Origin: Cohnella phaseoli
GTDB taxonomy: Bacteria; Bacillota; Bacilli; Paenibacillales; Paenibacillaceae
Length of the DNA: 64,000 bases
Reading direction: 5' to 3'
Assembly (NCBI RefSeq): GCF_003386235.1
Contig: NZ_QRDZ01000008.1
Span: 1 to 64,000, forward strand
Shown: piece by piece, positions 17,402 through 26,006 of the stretch
Layout: the number at the start of each line of letters is the position of its first letter
Position numbering within the stretch: the stretch's first letter is position 1
Position numbers and translations under genes: made by a program
Notes under the pieces: model-generated
What the model was told of the DNA's origin: nothing
What the model saw: the letters and a program-made list of their open reading frames with translations, nothing else
Databases searched by the model: none

Positions 17402-19162
17402 TCAATGTTGCGCCGCAAGCCAATCGTTTACTTCCTGCGTAATCGCGTCTCCGCCGAGCTTCTTCCAATCGCTGACGAACTGGTCGAACATATCGAGCGA
17501 GCCGCCCATAATGATTTTCGTAAATCGTTCCAGTTGCAGCTTCTCGAGCGTCGCTTTTTTCTGAACCATCGTCGGCGTATCCGACCCGTAAAACTGATTG
17601 CTTGTCGTCAGGTTGTTGTCCAAATAGTATTGGAGGATGCCCAGCCCGGAATTTTCCGGAGCGGCCCACAGCGCGTTCGCATAAGAGGCCGGGTTCTTGG
17701 TGGCCATAAAGTCGGCCACCAGCTTGTAGTTCCCCACCGCGCTGTCGTTCTTCATCGCGTTCTGGTCATTGTTCTCCATGATCGCTTTTACGCCGCGGTA
17801 AATATTGATGTTCTGGTTCGGATCGGCCACAATGACGGCTGCAAGCGGCCATCTGGAATAGCCGTCGGGATTGTTGCCGTCCTTGTCGGTAGGCTGATGG
17901 AATTGCGTATCGTACCCGCCCGTCTCGAATCCGTATTCCTTGTCGACATAATAATTCGCCAGCTTGATCAGTGCTTCAGGATGCGGAGAACCTTTCTTGA
18001 ACACGAAGTAGGCTTGGTCGATTTGTTCCTTGTTGATACCGAGTCCAACCGAAGGCACCGCCGGATTTGCGTCCGCCGATACGATCGGATAAGGCCGCCA
18101 ATCGGCTGCCGGATCTTGTTTGTATGCGTCCGGGAATGGATAGAAAGCGTTCCAATGCGCGCCAAACTCCATGCCGATCTTACCGGAGACGACCGACTCA
18201 TTCACTTTCGTGTTGTCTTTGACGCCGAACTCCGGGTCGATCTGTCCGGCTTTGAACATCTCCTGCAGCTTGCCGAGAGCCGTCTTCATGTTAGGCTGCG
18301 TGGCGCCGTGCACTAGCTTGCCGGATTCGTCTTGAATCCAGGTGTTGTATGCGTGATATCCCTCGAAGAAGCCGGTCAAATCATAGAGCCCCGTTCCGTA
18401 CAAATCTTTCGTAAGACCGAGTCCGAACGTATCCTTTTTTCCGTTGCCGTCAGGGTCCTTGTTCGTGAATGCGTCGGCGATCGACAGTACGTCGGCCATC
18501 GTCTTCGGCTCGGGCAAGCCGAGCTTATCCAGCCAATCTTTGCGCACCCAGATTAACGCGGCGACGTCGATGCTCGCCGCCGGATCGGGCAGCGCCAGCA
18601 GCTTGCCGTCGAACGTGGCCGTCTTGAGCGCCAGTCCGCCGTTGTCGTTCATGAACTTTTTCAGCTGCGGAGACCCGTACTTCTCGAGTAGACCGCTCAA
18701 ATCTTCAGCCAGTCCCGCGTCTACAAGCTGCTTCAACTGCTTGGCGCCGACGGGAATAATATCCGGAAGATCGCCGGACGCGATGGAGACGTTCAGCTTC
18801 TGCTCGCCCGCTCCTCCCGGCTGGTTGCCCACGACGCTCCATTTGACTTTCATGTCGATACCTAGATCTTTCAAGTACCCGTCGATCCAGATGTTTTTGT
18901 CCGCTGTTTCGCCGGGAGCGAACTTGCTGCAATCGCACAAAATTTTGACCGTAGACAGCGTAATCGGCGGATCGTATTTGCCGAACGGATCGGCCTCTTC
19001 TCCCGCCGTTGGGCTTTCTGCGACTGACGAGGCCGACGGAGCCACGCTTCCCGAAGCCGAAGGCGACTGGTCCTCCGCCTCTTTTTTAGAGCATGCCGCC
19101 GCCAACACTATCATCGCGATGAGCAGCAGCATAATCGCCCTTTTCCTAATCTTTCCGTCCAT
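17402..19162 (-). CDS. extracellular solute-binding lipoprotein, LplA-like
   Basis: This is a 586-residue lipoprotein. The start at 19162 has GGAGG eight bases upstream; the earlier ATG at 19186 does not. Basic residues and a hydrophobic stretch lead to the lipobox Leu-Ala-Ala-Ala-Cys, then a Ser/Ala/Pro-rich linker and a large two-lobe binding fold. Length and context fit the LplA/YtcQ branch that binds oligosaccharides. It is the first gene of the transporter operon, downstream of the YesM/YesN-like pair, which probably switches it on. Confidence 0.92.
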   Translation of the reverse strand: MDGKIRKRAIMLLLIAMIVLAAACSKKEAEDQSPSASGSVAPSASSVAESPTAGEEADPFGKYDPPITLSTVKILCDCSKFAPGETADKNIWIDGYLKDLGIDMKVKWSVVGNQPGGAGEQKLNVSIASGDLPDIIPVGAKQLKQLVDAGLAEDLSGLLEKYGSPQLKKFMNDNGGLALKTATFDGKLLALPDPAASIDVAALIWVRKDWLDKLGLPEPKTMADVLSIADAFTNKDPDGNGKKDTFGLGLTKDLYGTGLYDLTGFFEGYHAYNTWIQDESGKLVHGATQPNMKTALGKLQEMFKAGQIDPEFGVKDNTKVNESVVSGKIGMEFGAHWNAFYPFPDAYKQDPAADWRPYPIVSADANPAVPSVGLGINKEQIDQAYFVFKKGSPHPEALIKLANYYVDKEYGFETGGYDTQFHQPTDKDGNNPDGYSRWPLAAVIVADPNQNINIYRGVKAIMENNDQNAMKNDSAVGNYKLVADFMATKNPASYANALWAAPENSGLGILQYYLDNNLTTSNQFYGSDTPTMVQKKATLEKLQLERFTKIIMGGSLDMFDQFVSDWKKLGGDAITQEVNDWLAAQH

Positions 19163-19204
19163 TCTGAAGTCCTCCCCCTCATTCATCAGCAGGCCTGCCT
19201 TGCT

Positions 19205-19240
19205 ATTTCATTATAAAATCGCATTTTAGGAGGATAAATG
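19205..19240 (-). promoter_or_regulatory. probable promoter of the transporter operon
   Basis: On the minus strand TATAAT lies at 19215-19210, about 50 bases before the binding-protein start. The -35 region is poor, as expected for a promoter needing an AraC-type activator such as the product of the gene at 19301. Confidence 0.45.
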
Positions 19241-19300
19241 GTACGCTTTCTACTTCGACCGTCTTCTATCTACTATTTTTGGGGCCGACGATACGAAACG

Positions 19301-20950
19301 TCATCTTAGGAGCGATTCGCGATACTCTTGCGGGGTCATTTTCATTGTTTTTTTGAACATCTTGATAAAATAACCGGGCTCCAGCCCCACCTGCTCGGCG
19401 ATTTTCTGAACCAGCAGCGAGGTACCTCGCAGCAGCTCCAGCGCTTTCTCGATTCGACGATCCGAGATGTAATCAGCCAAACCGACTCCTTGCGTCTGCT
19501 TATACAGCCTGGACAGATAGGCCGGATTTAAATAGACGACCTCCGACAGCTTGTTCAGGGACAGATCCGAATGAAGATGCTCCGATATATAGCGATGCAG
19601 TTTGTCGACCACCGCATCCGAACGGCCCCTTTGGTCCTCGCGCATGCTTTGGGACATCAGCCCCGCCAACGCGGCAAAGTGCTCTGCAGCGGCCCTCCAG
19701 GTCGCATGCTCGCTAATATGAGCCAGCTTGTCCAGCATTCGCTTGTCCGGCAGCGCACCGGTAATACCGCGCTTGTTCCATTGCTGCAGCAGCAACGCGG
19801 CGATACTAAGATAGGTCTCCAAGTAGTGAGGGTAACGGACAACCGATCCGGACGCGATCTCCAGCATCTCCGCGCTTAGAACGGCGAATTCCGCGGCGTT
19901 GCCCGACTCCAAATAAGACTCCAGCAGACGCATGTTTTTTCCGTAAATTCTGGCATCCGGCTGGCTCGGCTCCGCTTCCGCTCCCGGATGGAACGCCGCC
20001 TCCGACAAAATGACTTCCTGCCCGAGGCCGAGTCCGCTTCCCATCTCCTGCCGCAAGACGCTGAAGTCATACGCGACCGAATTCCACGCGGTCGTCGTGC
20101 CAAGCGTTGCCAACGAAATCGGAAGCTTCAACAGCTCCTTGCACGTCGCTTGAATCGAATCCAACATGCCGCTTACCATCGCGATCGCGGAACGCCAGGC
20201 CTCCGTATTCGGTTCTTCCCCATCCAAAACCGCCTTAGGCTGCATCAGCCAAATGAAGTGCGTGTGGCTGTATGCCAAGTAAAACAAGCGCATCTCATGC
20301 AGATGCTCCTGCGCGATGTTCTGAATCGAATACAGCAGCAGCGTTTTGTCGGAGCCGCTCATGTCTTCCGGCCATTCGTCCACTCTCCCGAGAGTCAGAT
20401 TGACGGGATGGCGGAGCGACAGCGGAAAGTCCAACTCTAGAAAGCGCAATTCGAGCGATTCGCTGAATATCCTTTCCCCATATAGTAAATCGAGCACGAA
20501 TTCTTTTTGCAGCATAGGCCTCGCTTGTTCCGTCATTCGCTTAGCCTGCTCGATTTGCCGCCGATCGGTCGACTCGTGAACGAGCTGTTCGACGGCTTTG
20601 TCCAGCGACTCCAATATCTTCTCGTCGCCTTCCGTTTTCAGCACGAAGTCGACTACGCCATGCCTGAGCGCGGATTGCGCGTACGAGAAGTCGTTGAATC
20701 CGGTCAGAAATATTACTTTGCATTTGCGCCAGCGTTCCTGCATCTTTTTTTGCAGATCCAATCCGTTCATCCCGGGCATGTGGATATCGAGGAAGGCGAT
20801 ATCGATCTTATGCTTCTCCAGCAATTTCAACGCTTGCGCCGAAGAATATGCGCGGTGTACATCTAACTCCAGATGCCCGACCTCCAGAAACAAGTGATAC
20901 AGACCATCCACAATGATCGGCTCATTGTCCACGATGAGAATCCGATACAT
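19301..20950 (-). CDS. response regulator with AraC-type DNA-binding domain, YesN-like
   Basis: This is a 549-residue protein. The receiver domain (1-125) has Asp-Asn-Glu at 8-10 and phospho-acceptor Asp55 in Phe-Leu-Asp-Ile-His-Met-Pro-Gly-Met-Asn-Gly. A long middle region follows, then two helix-turn-helix units over the last 100 residues, ending with the AraC signature around Val-Gly-Leu-Glu-Pro-Gly-Tyr-Phe. Its start overlaps the end of the kinase gene by 29 bases. YesN-type regulators activate the sugar transport genes next to them, here the operon starting at 19162. Confidence 0.93.
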   Translation of the reverse strand: MYRILIVDNEPIIVDGLYHLFLEVGHLELDVHRAYSSAQALKLLEKHKIDIAFLDIHMPGMNGLDLQKKMQERWRKCKVIFLTGFNDFSYAQSALRHGVVDFVLKTEGDEKILESLDKAVEQLVHESTDRRQIEQAKRMTEQARPMLQKEFVLDLLYGERIFSESLELRFLELDFPLSLRHPVNLTLGRVDEWPEDMSGSDKTLLLYSIQNIAQEHLHEMRLFYLAYSHTHFIWLMQPKAVLDGEEPNTEAWRSAIAMVSGMLDSIQATCKELLKLPISLATLGTTTAWNSVAYDFSVLRQEMGSGLGLGQEVILSEAAFHPGAEAEPSQPDARIYGKNMRLLESYLESGNAAEFAVLSAEMLEIASGSVVRYPHYLETYLSIAALLLQQWNKRGITGALPDKRMLDKLAHISEHATWRAAAEHFAALAGLMSQSMREDQRGRSDAVVDKLHRYISEHLHSDLSLNKLSEVVYLNPAYLSRLYKQTQGVGLADYISDRRIEKALELLRGTSLLVQKIAEQVGLEPGYFIKMFKKTMKMTPQEYRESLLR

Positions 20951-22685
20951 GGTCGTCCCCCCTTGGAATTCGAATCGATACCTTTAACCCTCCAAGCTCA
21001 CCGACCGACAGCGACAAGCCGTACTTTTCCCCGTATCGGTATTTCAGCCGGCGATGAACGTTGATCATACCGGAAGTTTCCTCCATTGGATCCGGCGAAT
21101 TAAGCAGTCTATTATTCAGTTCCTGCGCTCTTGTCTCGTTCATAGCTTCGCCGTTGTCTTCAACCGAAATCATCAGTCCGTCGGGCTCCGCATCGAAACG
21201 AACGGCCAGGCGGCCTTCGTCTTCTTTTTCTTCGAGCGCGTACTTGTATGCATTCTCGATAATCGGCTGCAGAACGATCCGCGGTATTTGAATCGCCTGA
21301 AAATCTATCGGAAGTTCGTCGAAATCGACTTTGATTTGGTGCGCGAATCGGATTGACTGAATTTCTACATAGTTGAGGGCATGCTGAACTTCTTCTCGCA
21401 GACTGACTTCGGTCCGAGTGTTGCGGGTGACGAATTCGAAATAATCGCCCAAGTATTTGGAGAAGCGGATAAGCACCTCGTCGCCCGTCTTTTTCGAGAG
21501 CCTGTACAGAATGAACAGGCTGTTGTAAAAAAAGTGCGGGTTGATTTGCGACTGAAGCTGTTTGATCTCGGCATGCTGTGCCCGGTATTTCTGTTCGTAC
21601 ACTTCGACGATCATTTCCTGCAGCCGTCTGACCATATTGTTGAATTGGGCGAACAGGTAGTTAAATTCATCATGATGGTTGTAAGTCACCGAGATGTTCA
21701 TATCGCCGCGCTCTACGCGGCGAAACGCCCGGACGAGCTGGTTCATCGGCTTGTGGATGACCCGGTAAAGAAAAAACGATACGAGCGCTATGACGATAAC
21801 CGCCAAGCCGATGAGCACCCACAGCCATTCGCGAAACCGGTGAACGGAGCCGAACACTTCTTCTTCCGGTTCGTACGTGACCAATGTCGTGCCGAGAGCT
21901 TGAGATACCGCAAAAGAGACCATATACGACTGGCCGTTCCACTTCATCTGCCGAATGCCGTGCGTCTCGCCTTCTTTCTCCACGATGTCCCGGATCATCG
22001 GCTCCAGCAAGGCGGTGTTCGGCTTGTTGGCGATCGTCCACTGCCGCTTGTTATCGACCAGCAGAGTACCTCCGTGAGGATTGATCGCAAATTGGTCGAA
22101 CATGCCCGTCAACTTGTCGATCGAAATTTCAACGCCAAGCACGAATTCCGGCGATGTATTATTGACCATAATCGGAAAGGACAGGCTGATGAACAGTCGG
22201 CCGTTCCAGTAGACGAAAGGCGCCTCGAACAAGTTGGTCGGCGTGTTCAGTACATGAAATTCTTCCTCGGGAATGTCGCCGAATAAGTTTATTGAGGAGA
22301 TCGTACGTCCGAGAGAGGGAATGTGTACGCTTACATTTTTAACGAATTGGCTTGTGCTTTGCAGGATCTCAAGCTCTTTCTGCACTTTCAGAATCGTCTC
22401 GCGCTTTTCGTTCGCGCTGAGAATTTCGGCTTGGTTGCTTAGCAAGTCTAGCTCGTCATGGCTGGAGAATGCTTTCATCCAGTTGATGATTCTGCCGAAG
22501 TCGTCCCCCATCAGCTCGTTGTAGAAGCGGATTTTGGATTGCATCGACAGCGTAATTTCCCGGTTCACGTTGTTGGAGCCGAATTCGTTGATTTTTAGAC
22601 TAAGCACGAAAAACGGCACGACGACGAACAGAAACGCCAACACGAGCTTGGAATAAGTATTAATTGGCGCCAAAATCCGCTCCAT
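20922..22685 (-). CDS. sensor histidine kinase, YesM-like
   Basis: This is a 587-residue membrane kinase. It has an N-terminal helix (about 12-32), an outer Cache-type sensor domain (about 33-285), a second helix (about 290-310), HAMP, then the His_kinase domain with Gln-Ser-Gln-Ile-Asn-Pro-His-Phe-Phe-Tyr-Asn, where His accepts phosphate, and an HATPase with Glu-Asp-Asn-Gly. This LytS/YesM class pairs with AraC-type regulators. It probably senses a glycan fragment bound at the surface and controls the transporter and glycosidase genes downstream. Confidence 0.93.
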   Translation of the reverse strand: MERILAPINTYSKLVLAFLFVVVPFFVLSLKINEFGSNNVNREITLSMQSKIRFYNELMGDDFGRIINWMKAFSSHDELDLLSNQAEILSANEKRETILKVQKELEILQSTSQFVKNVSVHIPSLGRTISSINLFGDIPEEEFHVLNTPTNLFEAPFVYWNGRLFISLSFPIMVNNTSPEFVLGVEISIDKLTGMFDQFAINPHGGTLLVDNKRQWTIANKPNTALLEPMIRDIVEKEGETHGIRQMKWNGQSYMVSFAVSQALGTTLVTYEPEEEVFGSVHRFREWLWVLIGLAVIVIALVSFFLYRVIHKPMNQLVRAFRRVERGDMNISVTYNHHDEFNYLFAQFNNMVRRLQEMIVEVYEQKYRAQHAEIKQLQSQINPHFFYNSLFILYRLSKKTGDEVLIRFSKYLGDYFEFVTRNTRTEVSLREEVQHALNYVEIQSIRFAHQIKVDFDELPIDFQAIQIPRIVLQPIIENAYKYALEEKEDEGRLAVRFDAEPDGLMISVEDNGEAMNETRAQELNNRLLNSPDPMEETSGMINVHRRLKYRYGEKYGLSLSVGELGGLKVSIRIPRGDDHVSDSHRGQ

Positions 22686-22814
22686 AAGCCCACGGCTCCT
22701 TCTTATACAATTATGCCTACAACATTATCACGGTTATGGGAAAGGCTCAATGCATGAGAATGCTCCCCCTTAACGTTACTCCATTTTTCCTCCAATGTTG
22801 GGCATCCTACAGGT

Positions 22815-23750
22815 ATGAAACCAATCATCCCTTTCGAACCGCTACGCACAGACGTTATCCCGATAGGCGAAAAGTGGATTTACCAGGTCAAGTGGGATGG
22901 CGTCCGCATTCTCGCTTATTGCGACGGCAGTGAATTCCAGCTGTACAACCGAAAATTAAACGAACGGACGATGCAGTTTCCGGAGTTGATTAATCGCGGC
23001 TATTGCAGGGCATCCTCCTTCATCCTGGACGGCGAGGTTATCGCTTTAGCGGCTGATGGGAAGCCGTCGTTTCACGAGGTCATGCGCCGAGACGGAATTC
23101 GCCGGTCAGAGAACGTATCCATCGCGCAAAAAGAAGTTTCGATCACTTACATGATCTTCGATATCGTTTATTTAAACGGGCAATGGCTTAATAACCGCCC
23201 TCTCTCCGATCGTCTGGAGCTACTGCAGGAATTCGTTATTCCGACTCCCACCGTGCAACTGGTTGCCTCTCATCCTGACGGGGAGTCCTTGTTCCGTGTC
23301 GTCGAACAGAATGGCATGGAAGGCATCGTCTGCAAAGATACACACAGTACCTACGAAATTGGGCGAAAAGACGGGCGATGGGTTAAAGTCAAAAATTACG
23401 GGGATGCCGTTGTGGTGATCGGAGGATTTACTTTGCGCGATGGCGTCGTTAACGCAATCTTGGCCGGCCTGTATCATGAAGGAAAATTGAGGTTTATCGG
23501 CAAAGTCGGGACCGGAAAACTCACGGCTGAGGATTGGCGGACGCTCACGGCTACGCTGCAGGGGATTGCCACAGCAGAATGCCCCTTTGCCAATCGGCAT
23601 CCCGATATGCGCGGCGCATACTGGTGCCAGCCTATATTAACCGTAAAGGTCCGGTTCACAGAATGGCGCCGGCACGAGGGGAGGACCATGCGGCAACCAA
23701 GCATTCAAGCGTTTGTCAGCGTTCCGCCCCATGAGTGCGTATTCGAATAA
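22815..23750 (+). CDS. stand-alone ATP-dependent DNA ligase, LigD ligase-domain type
   Basis: This is a 311-residue ligase with two domains. The adenylation domain has the nucleotidyl-lysine at Lys26 in Lys-Trp-Asp-Gly-Val-Arg, then Leu-Asp-Gly-Glu and Glu-Gly-Ile-Val-Cys-Lys. The C-terminal OB fold ends with Val-Lys-Val-Arg-Phe-Thr-Glu-Trp. Such enzymes seal breaks, usually with Ku in non-homologous end joining. Ku and the LigD polymerase domain are absent nearby. The ribosome site is weak (CAGGT only), so the exact start is less sure. Confidence 0.9.
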   Translation: MKPIIPFEPLRTDVIPIGEKWIYQVKWDGVRILAYCDGSEFQLYNRKLNERTMQFPELINRGYCRASSFILDGEVIALAADGKPSFHEVMRRDGIRRSENVSIAQKEVSITYMIFDIVYLNGQWLNNRPLSDRLELLQEFVIPTPTVQLVASHPDGESLFRVVEQNGMEGIVCKDTHSTYEIGRKDGRWVKVKNYGDAVVVIGGFTLRDGVVNAILAGLYHEGKLRFIGKVGTGKLTAEDWRTLTATLQGIATAECPFANRHPDMRGAYWCQPILTVKVRFTEWRRHEGRTMRQPSIQAFVSVPPHECVFE

Positions 23751-23790
23751 AGAGCAGGAGGGATCGCCTCGCTGCTCTTTGGGTTTCTTT
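23749..23790 (+). terminator. terminator after the ligase gene
   Basis: AAAGAGCAG (23749-23757) pairs with CTGCTCTTT (23772-23780), followed by a T-rich stretch. It overlaps the ligase stop codon. Confidence 0.75.
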
Positions 23791-24353
23791 CAAAACTCGT
23801 ATTTCTCGAATCGCTGTCTAAGATCATCCTCGTACGGAATCCACTCCGCATCGCACCATAATGTCAATTTTACAAGCTCCGACAGCTTATCTACGGCTTG
23901 CCACGGGGTCGTAATCTTTATGAGATCGGCAAAATCCTCATTACGGATATCCAAAGCTTCACGCAAGTAGTCATCGTTAAGACGTTCTTCTGTGAGTCCA
24001 TAATCTTCTCTCGCCCACTGTTCGCAAAAGATTTTCTCGGCTTGAATGGCTCCATCCGCGAAAACCGATAGCTCGAAGATTTCCTCATTCATATATCCGG
24101 CGGTCATGACCGGCTCCTCGATTAGTTGGGACAACCTTTTGCCCACCTTCTTCACCGTACCCCATACAAAATAATCGTGGAGCACGCTGATCCAGTTCTC
24201 GTTGCTTTTGCTTATGTACATGACAACTGGGGGCTCATGAGCCTCTTTGATACCTAATACATCCCCATGCCCTTTGCCTAGCTCTCTTAACGCTTCGATC
24301 GTCTTCTCCAGGTTATTCGACTTAATATGCAAATTGGCAAATGATCTTCCCAC
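23790..24353 (-). CDS. conserved-looking hypothetical protein
   Basis: This gene encodes 187 residues, soluble, acidic, with no signal peptide. It starts with GTG, seven bases after TAGGAGG. I do not recognise a family. The N-terminus (Ser-Phe-Ala-Asn-Leu-His-Ile-Lys) and the pattern of a strand-rich half followed by a helical half with many Trp and Asp/Glu suggest a two-part cytosolic protein. It begins 11 bases after the AAC(3)-like gene and is probably co-transcribed. Confidence 0.65.
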   Translation of the reverse strand: MGRSFANLHIKSNNLEKTIEALRELGKGHGDVLGIKEAHEPPVVMYISKSNENWISVLHDYFVWGTVKKVGKRLSQLIEEPVMTAGYMNEEIFELSVFADGAIQAEKIFCEQWAREDYGLTEERLNDDYLREALDIRNEDFADLIKITTPWQAVDKLSELVKLTLWCDAEWIPYEDDLRQRFEKYEF

Positions 24354-24364
24354 AGGATAGCCTC

Positions 24365-25177
24365 CTAGTTATTCACTCGATGCTTCTGTAAATATTTTTC
24401 GGCAAAATCAACCGCTTCCTTCAGATCGAATAAGCTGCATGTCGCATTTCCAATTTTACCATGTTGAACATGGCCACCTGCTTCGAAACGTTCCCCAATC
24501 CGTGAAAAATCGTCAGCATCGTACGCAAAGTCCGTAAACCATTCCCATACCCGTTTCCCGTCTTTTAGCATGGCTGTCCCCATCCGCTTTATCGGCATAG
24601 ATTCAAGTCTGGCTTCTGCAAGATGAAAGCTCGTGCACGAGTCGAATCCTACACCGAGCAATAGCACCTTTGCACCGATACTATACAGCTTGCCGAGCGG
24701 AGAATCTTCACCAAATTGCGGGGTTAACGGATGGTCAGATGTCACATACTCCGCGTATTTCCCATTCGAGCAAAAGGAAACCTGGGGATGCTGCGATCTC
24801 AAGGTCCCCGGATAGGTTCTGAATAACTCCGCGATGCGTCCCATTCCTCTTGTCGGAGTAATCAAGGGATCGAAAGCGGGCATTTCATTATAAATCATAT
24901 TAATCCATTCCTGTGGAACAGGGGGATTCTCCCATTCGTCGGGATCGCTCCAATCCCCGCTCTGTGCGGGCATGGTCAAGGTGCCGCCATCCCCTACAGA
25001 TTTCACCAAGGCTTGCACAACAGCATGCGCACCTCCGCAAACCCACCCCAGGCTAGACAGCGAGGAATGGACAAGAATGTTGTCTTCCTTCCGAATTCCT
25101 AGAACCTGCATATCTCGGATCATATTGCTCACAGTAACAGGCATCTGCGTCCGATTAATGATTTCCTTTTCTTTCAA
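24365..25177 (-). CDS. aminoglycoside N(3)-acetyltransferase family protein (YokD-like)
   Basis: This is a 270-residue protein. The family core is clear: His-Ser-Ser-Leu-Ser-Ser-Leu-Gly-Trp-Val near residue 37, Asp-Gly-Gly-Thr-Leu-Thr-Met-Pro, Arg-Gly-Met-Gly-Arg-Ile-Ala-Glu and Leu-Leu-Gly-Val-Gly-Phe-Asp-Ser-Cys-Thr-Ser-Phe-His. AAC(3) enzymes acetylate the 3-amino group of aminoglycosides using acetyl-CoA; chromosomal members such as YokD may have other substrates. It starts with TTG, eight bases after AAGGAG. Confidence 0.9.
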   Translation of the reverse strand: MKEKEIINRTQMPVTVSNMIRDMQVLGIRKEDNILVHSSLSSLGWVCGGAHAVVQALVKSVGDGGTLTMPAQSGDWSDPDEWENPPVPQEWINMIYNEMPAFDPLITPTRGMGRIAELFRTYPGTLRSQHPQVSFCSNGKYAEYVTSDHPLTPQFGEDSPLGKLYSIGAKVLLLGVGFDSCTSFHLAEARLESMPIKRMGTAMLKDGKRVWEWFTDFAYDADDFSRIGERFEAGGHVQHGKIGNATCSLFDLKEAVDFAEKYLQKHRVNN

Positions 25178-25321
25178 GGCTTTCTCTCCTTCATGCTTTG
25201 GGGATTAAGCATACTTTCTCCGAAACCCACGAGTATACAAGAATAACCGTAGCTCCAGTCCGATAATGGAGGAAAATCAGAGAAAGAGTCGAATAGTAGT
25301 AATTAATGTAATATATCAGCC

Positions 25322-25359
25322 AAGGGAGCGCGGGAATCTTTCCGGCTCCTTTTATTTTT
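25322..25359 (+). promoter_or_regulatory. terminator-like hairpin in the leader of a small gene
   Basis: A strong stem with one bulged base (25325-25336 with 25339-25349) is followed by TTTTATTTTT. It sits only eight bases before the ATG at 25368 and overlaps its ribosome-site region. No plus-strand gene lies close upstream, so this looks like a 5' attenuator. No known riboswitch or T-box motif is recognised. Confidence 0.6.
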
Positions 25360-25367
25360 GGAGAGAG

Positions 25368-25541
25368 ATGCTGAAATATTATCTCGCCTATAACGGGAAA
25401 CGCGTCAATGTACCGCTATCCCGAGATGAGGCATTTAAGTTGCTTATGGAGACTAAGGGGGCCGTCAAGGGATTAAGTATTATGGTATACGATGAAAAGG
25501 GAAAGTTTATACGAGAAATGGGAAGGGATCGGCATCGGTAA
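25368..25541 (+). CDS. small hypothetical protein behind an attenuator-like leader
   Basis: This gene encodes 57 residues, basic at the end, with no membrane segment. The ATG at 25368 has GGAG four bases upstream, overlapping the base of the hairpin T-run. A longer in-frame ORF from 25266 has no ribosome site and would be coded through the hairpin. The sequence has a strand, helix, strand pattern (Lys-Arg-Val-Asn-Val-Pro-Leu-Ser, then an Ala-Phe-Lys-Leu-Leu helix). I do not recognise it. Its stop is three bases from the stop of the convergent GNAT gene. Confidence 0.6.
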   Translation: MLKYYLAYNGKRVNVPLSRDEAFKLLMETKGAVKGLSIMVYDEKGKFIREMGRDRHR

Positions 25542-25544
25542 CTC

Positions 25545-26006
25545 TCACTCATCAATTCGATACTCGTAAATCCTTGTTTCATCATCATTCAACGAATATC
25601 CCTTACCTATGTATTTCCATTGTGTTCTTTCATAATATCCCGTTAAGTCTGTGCAAAGATACACCGAAGAATAGCCTTTTACTTTACATTCTTTAATGGC
25701 ATGCGTTTGTAGAAGTTCCCCGATTTTTCTTCCTCTGGCTTCGGGATCTACATACAGACATGCGAACCATGGGCACAAATCTTGTCTGCTATTTAGATCG
25801 CTTCTTAAAATAGCGTACGATCCTATTATCTTGTTATTTTCAAGCGCTAAATAAAATCTAGGAATGTCACTATCCGTATGACAAGATTGTTTAATGCAGT
25901 CTTTGTAAAAGTTGTAGTTGGACTCGGATCCCCACTGCGTCCAGAAATATTGAATCGCTTCTTCAAGAATCCCCGGTCTGCTGCGCACATCAAATATCTC
26001 CATCAT
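25545..26006 (-). CDS. GNAT family N-acetyltransferase
   Basis: This is a 153-residue acetyl-CoA-dependent acetyltransferase. The GNAT core is seen in Phe-Tyr-Leu-Ala-Leu-Glu-Asn-Asn-Lys-Ile-Ile-Gly-Ser-Tyr, then Leu-Tyr-Val-Asp-Pro-Glu-Ala-Arg-Gly-Arg-Lys-Ile-Gly, the loop that binds acetyl-CoA. The start overlaps the TetR gene stop by four bases, so TetR probably controls it too. The substrate is unknown. Confidence 0.9.
   Translation of the reverse strand: MMEIFDVRSRPGILEEAIQYFWTQWGSESNYNFYKDCIKQSCHTDSDIPRFYLALENNKIIGSYAILRSDLNSRQDLCPWFACLYVDPEARGRKIGELLQTHAIKECKVKGYSSVYLCTDLTGYYERTQWKYIGKGYSLNDDETRIYEYRIDE

Noticed and set aside
17330..18316. 328-residue plus-strand reading frame
   Set aside because: It is antisense to the binding-protein gene, has no ribosome site and is Arg/His-rich, as expected for a shadow frame.
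25322..25359. T-box or known riboswitch
   Set aside because: No T-box sequence or recognisable aptamer core is present; only the terminator-like hairpin can be supported.
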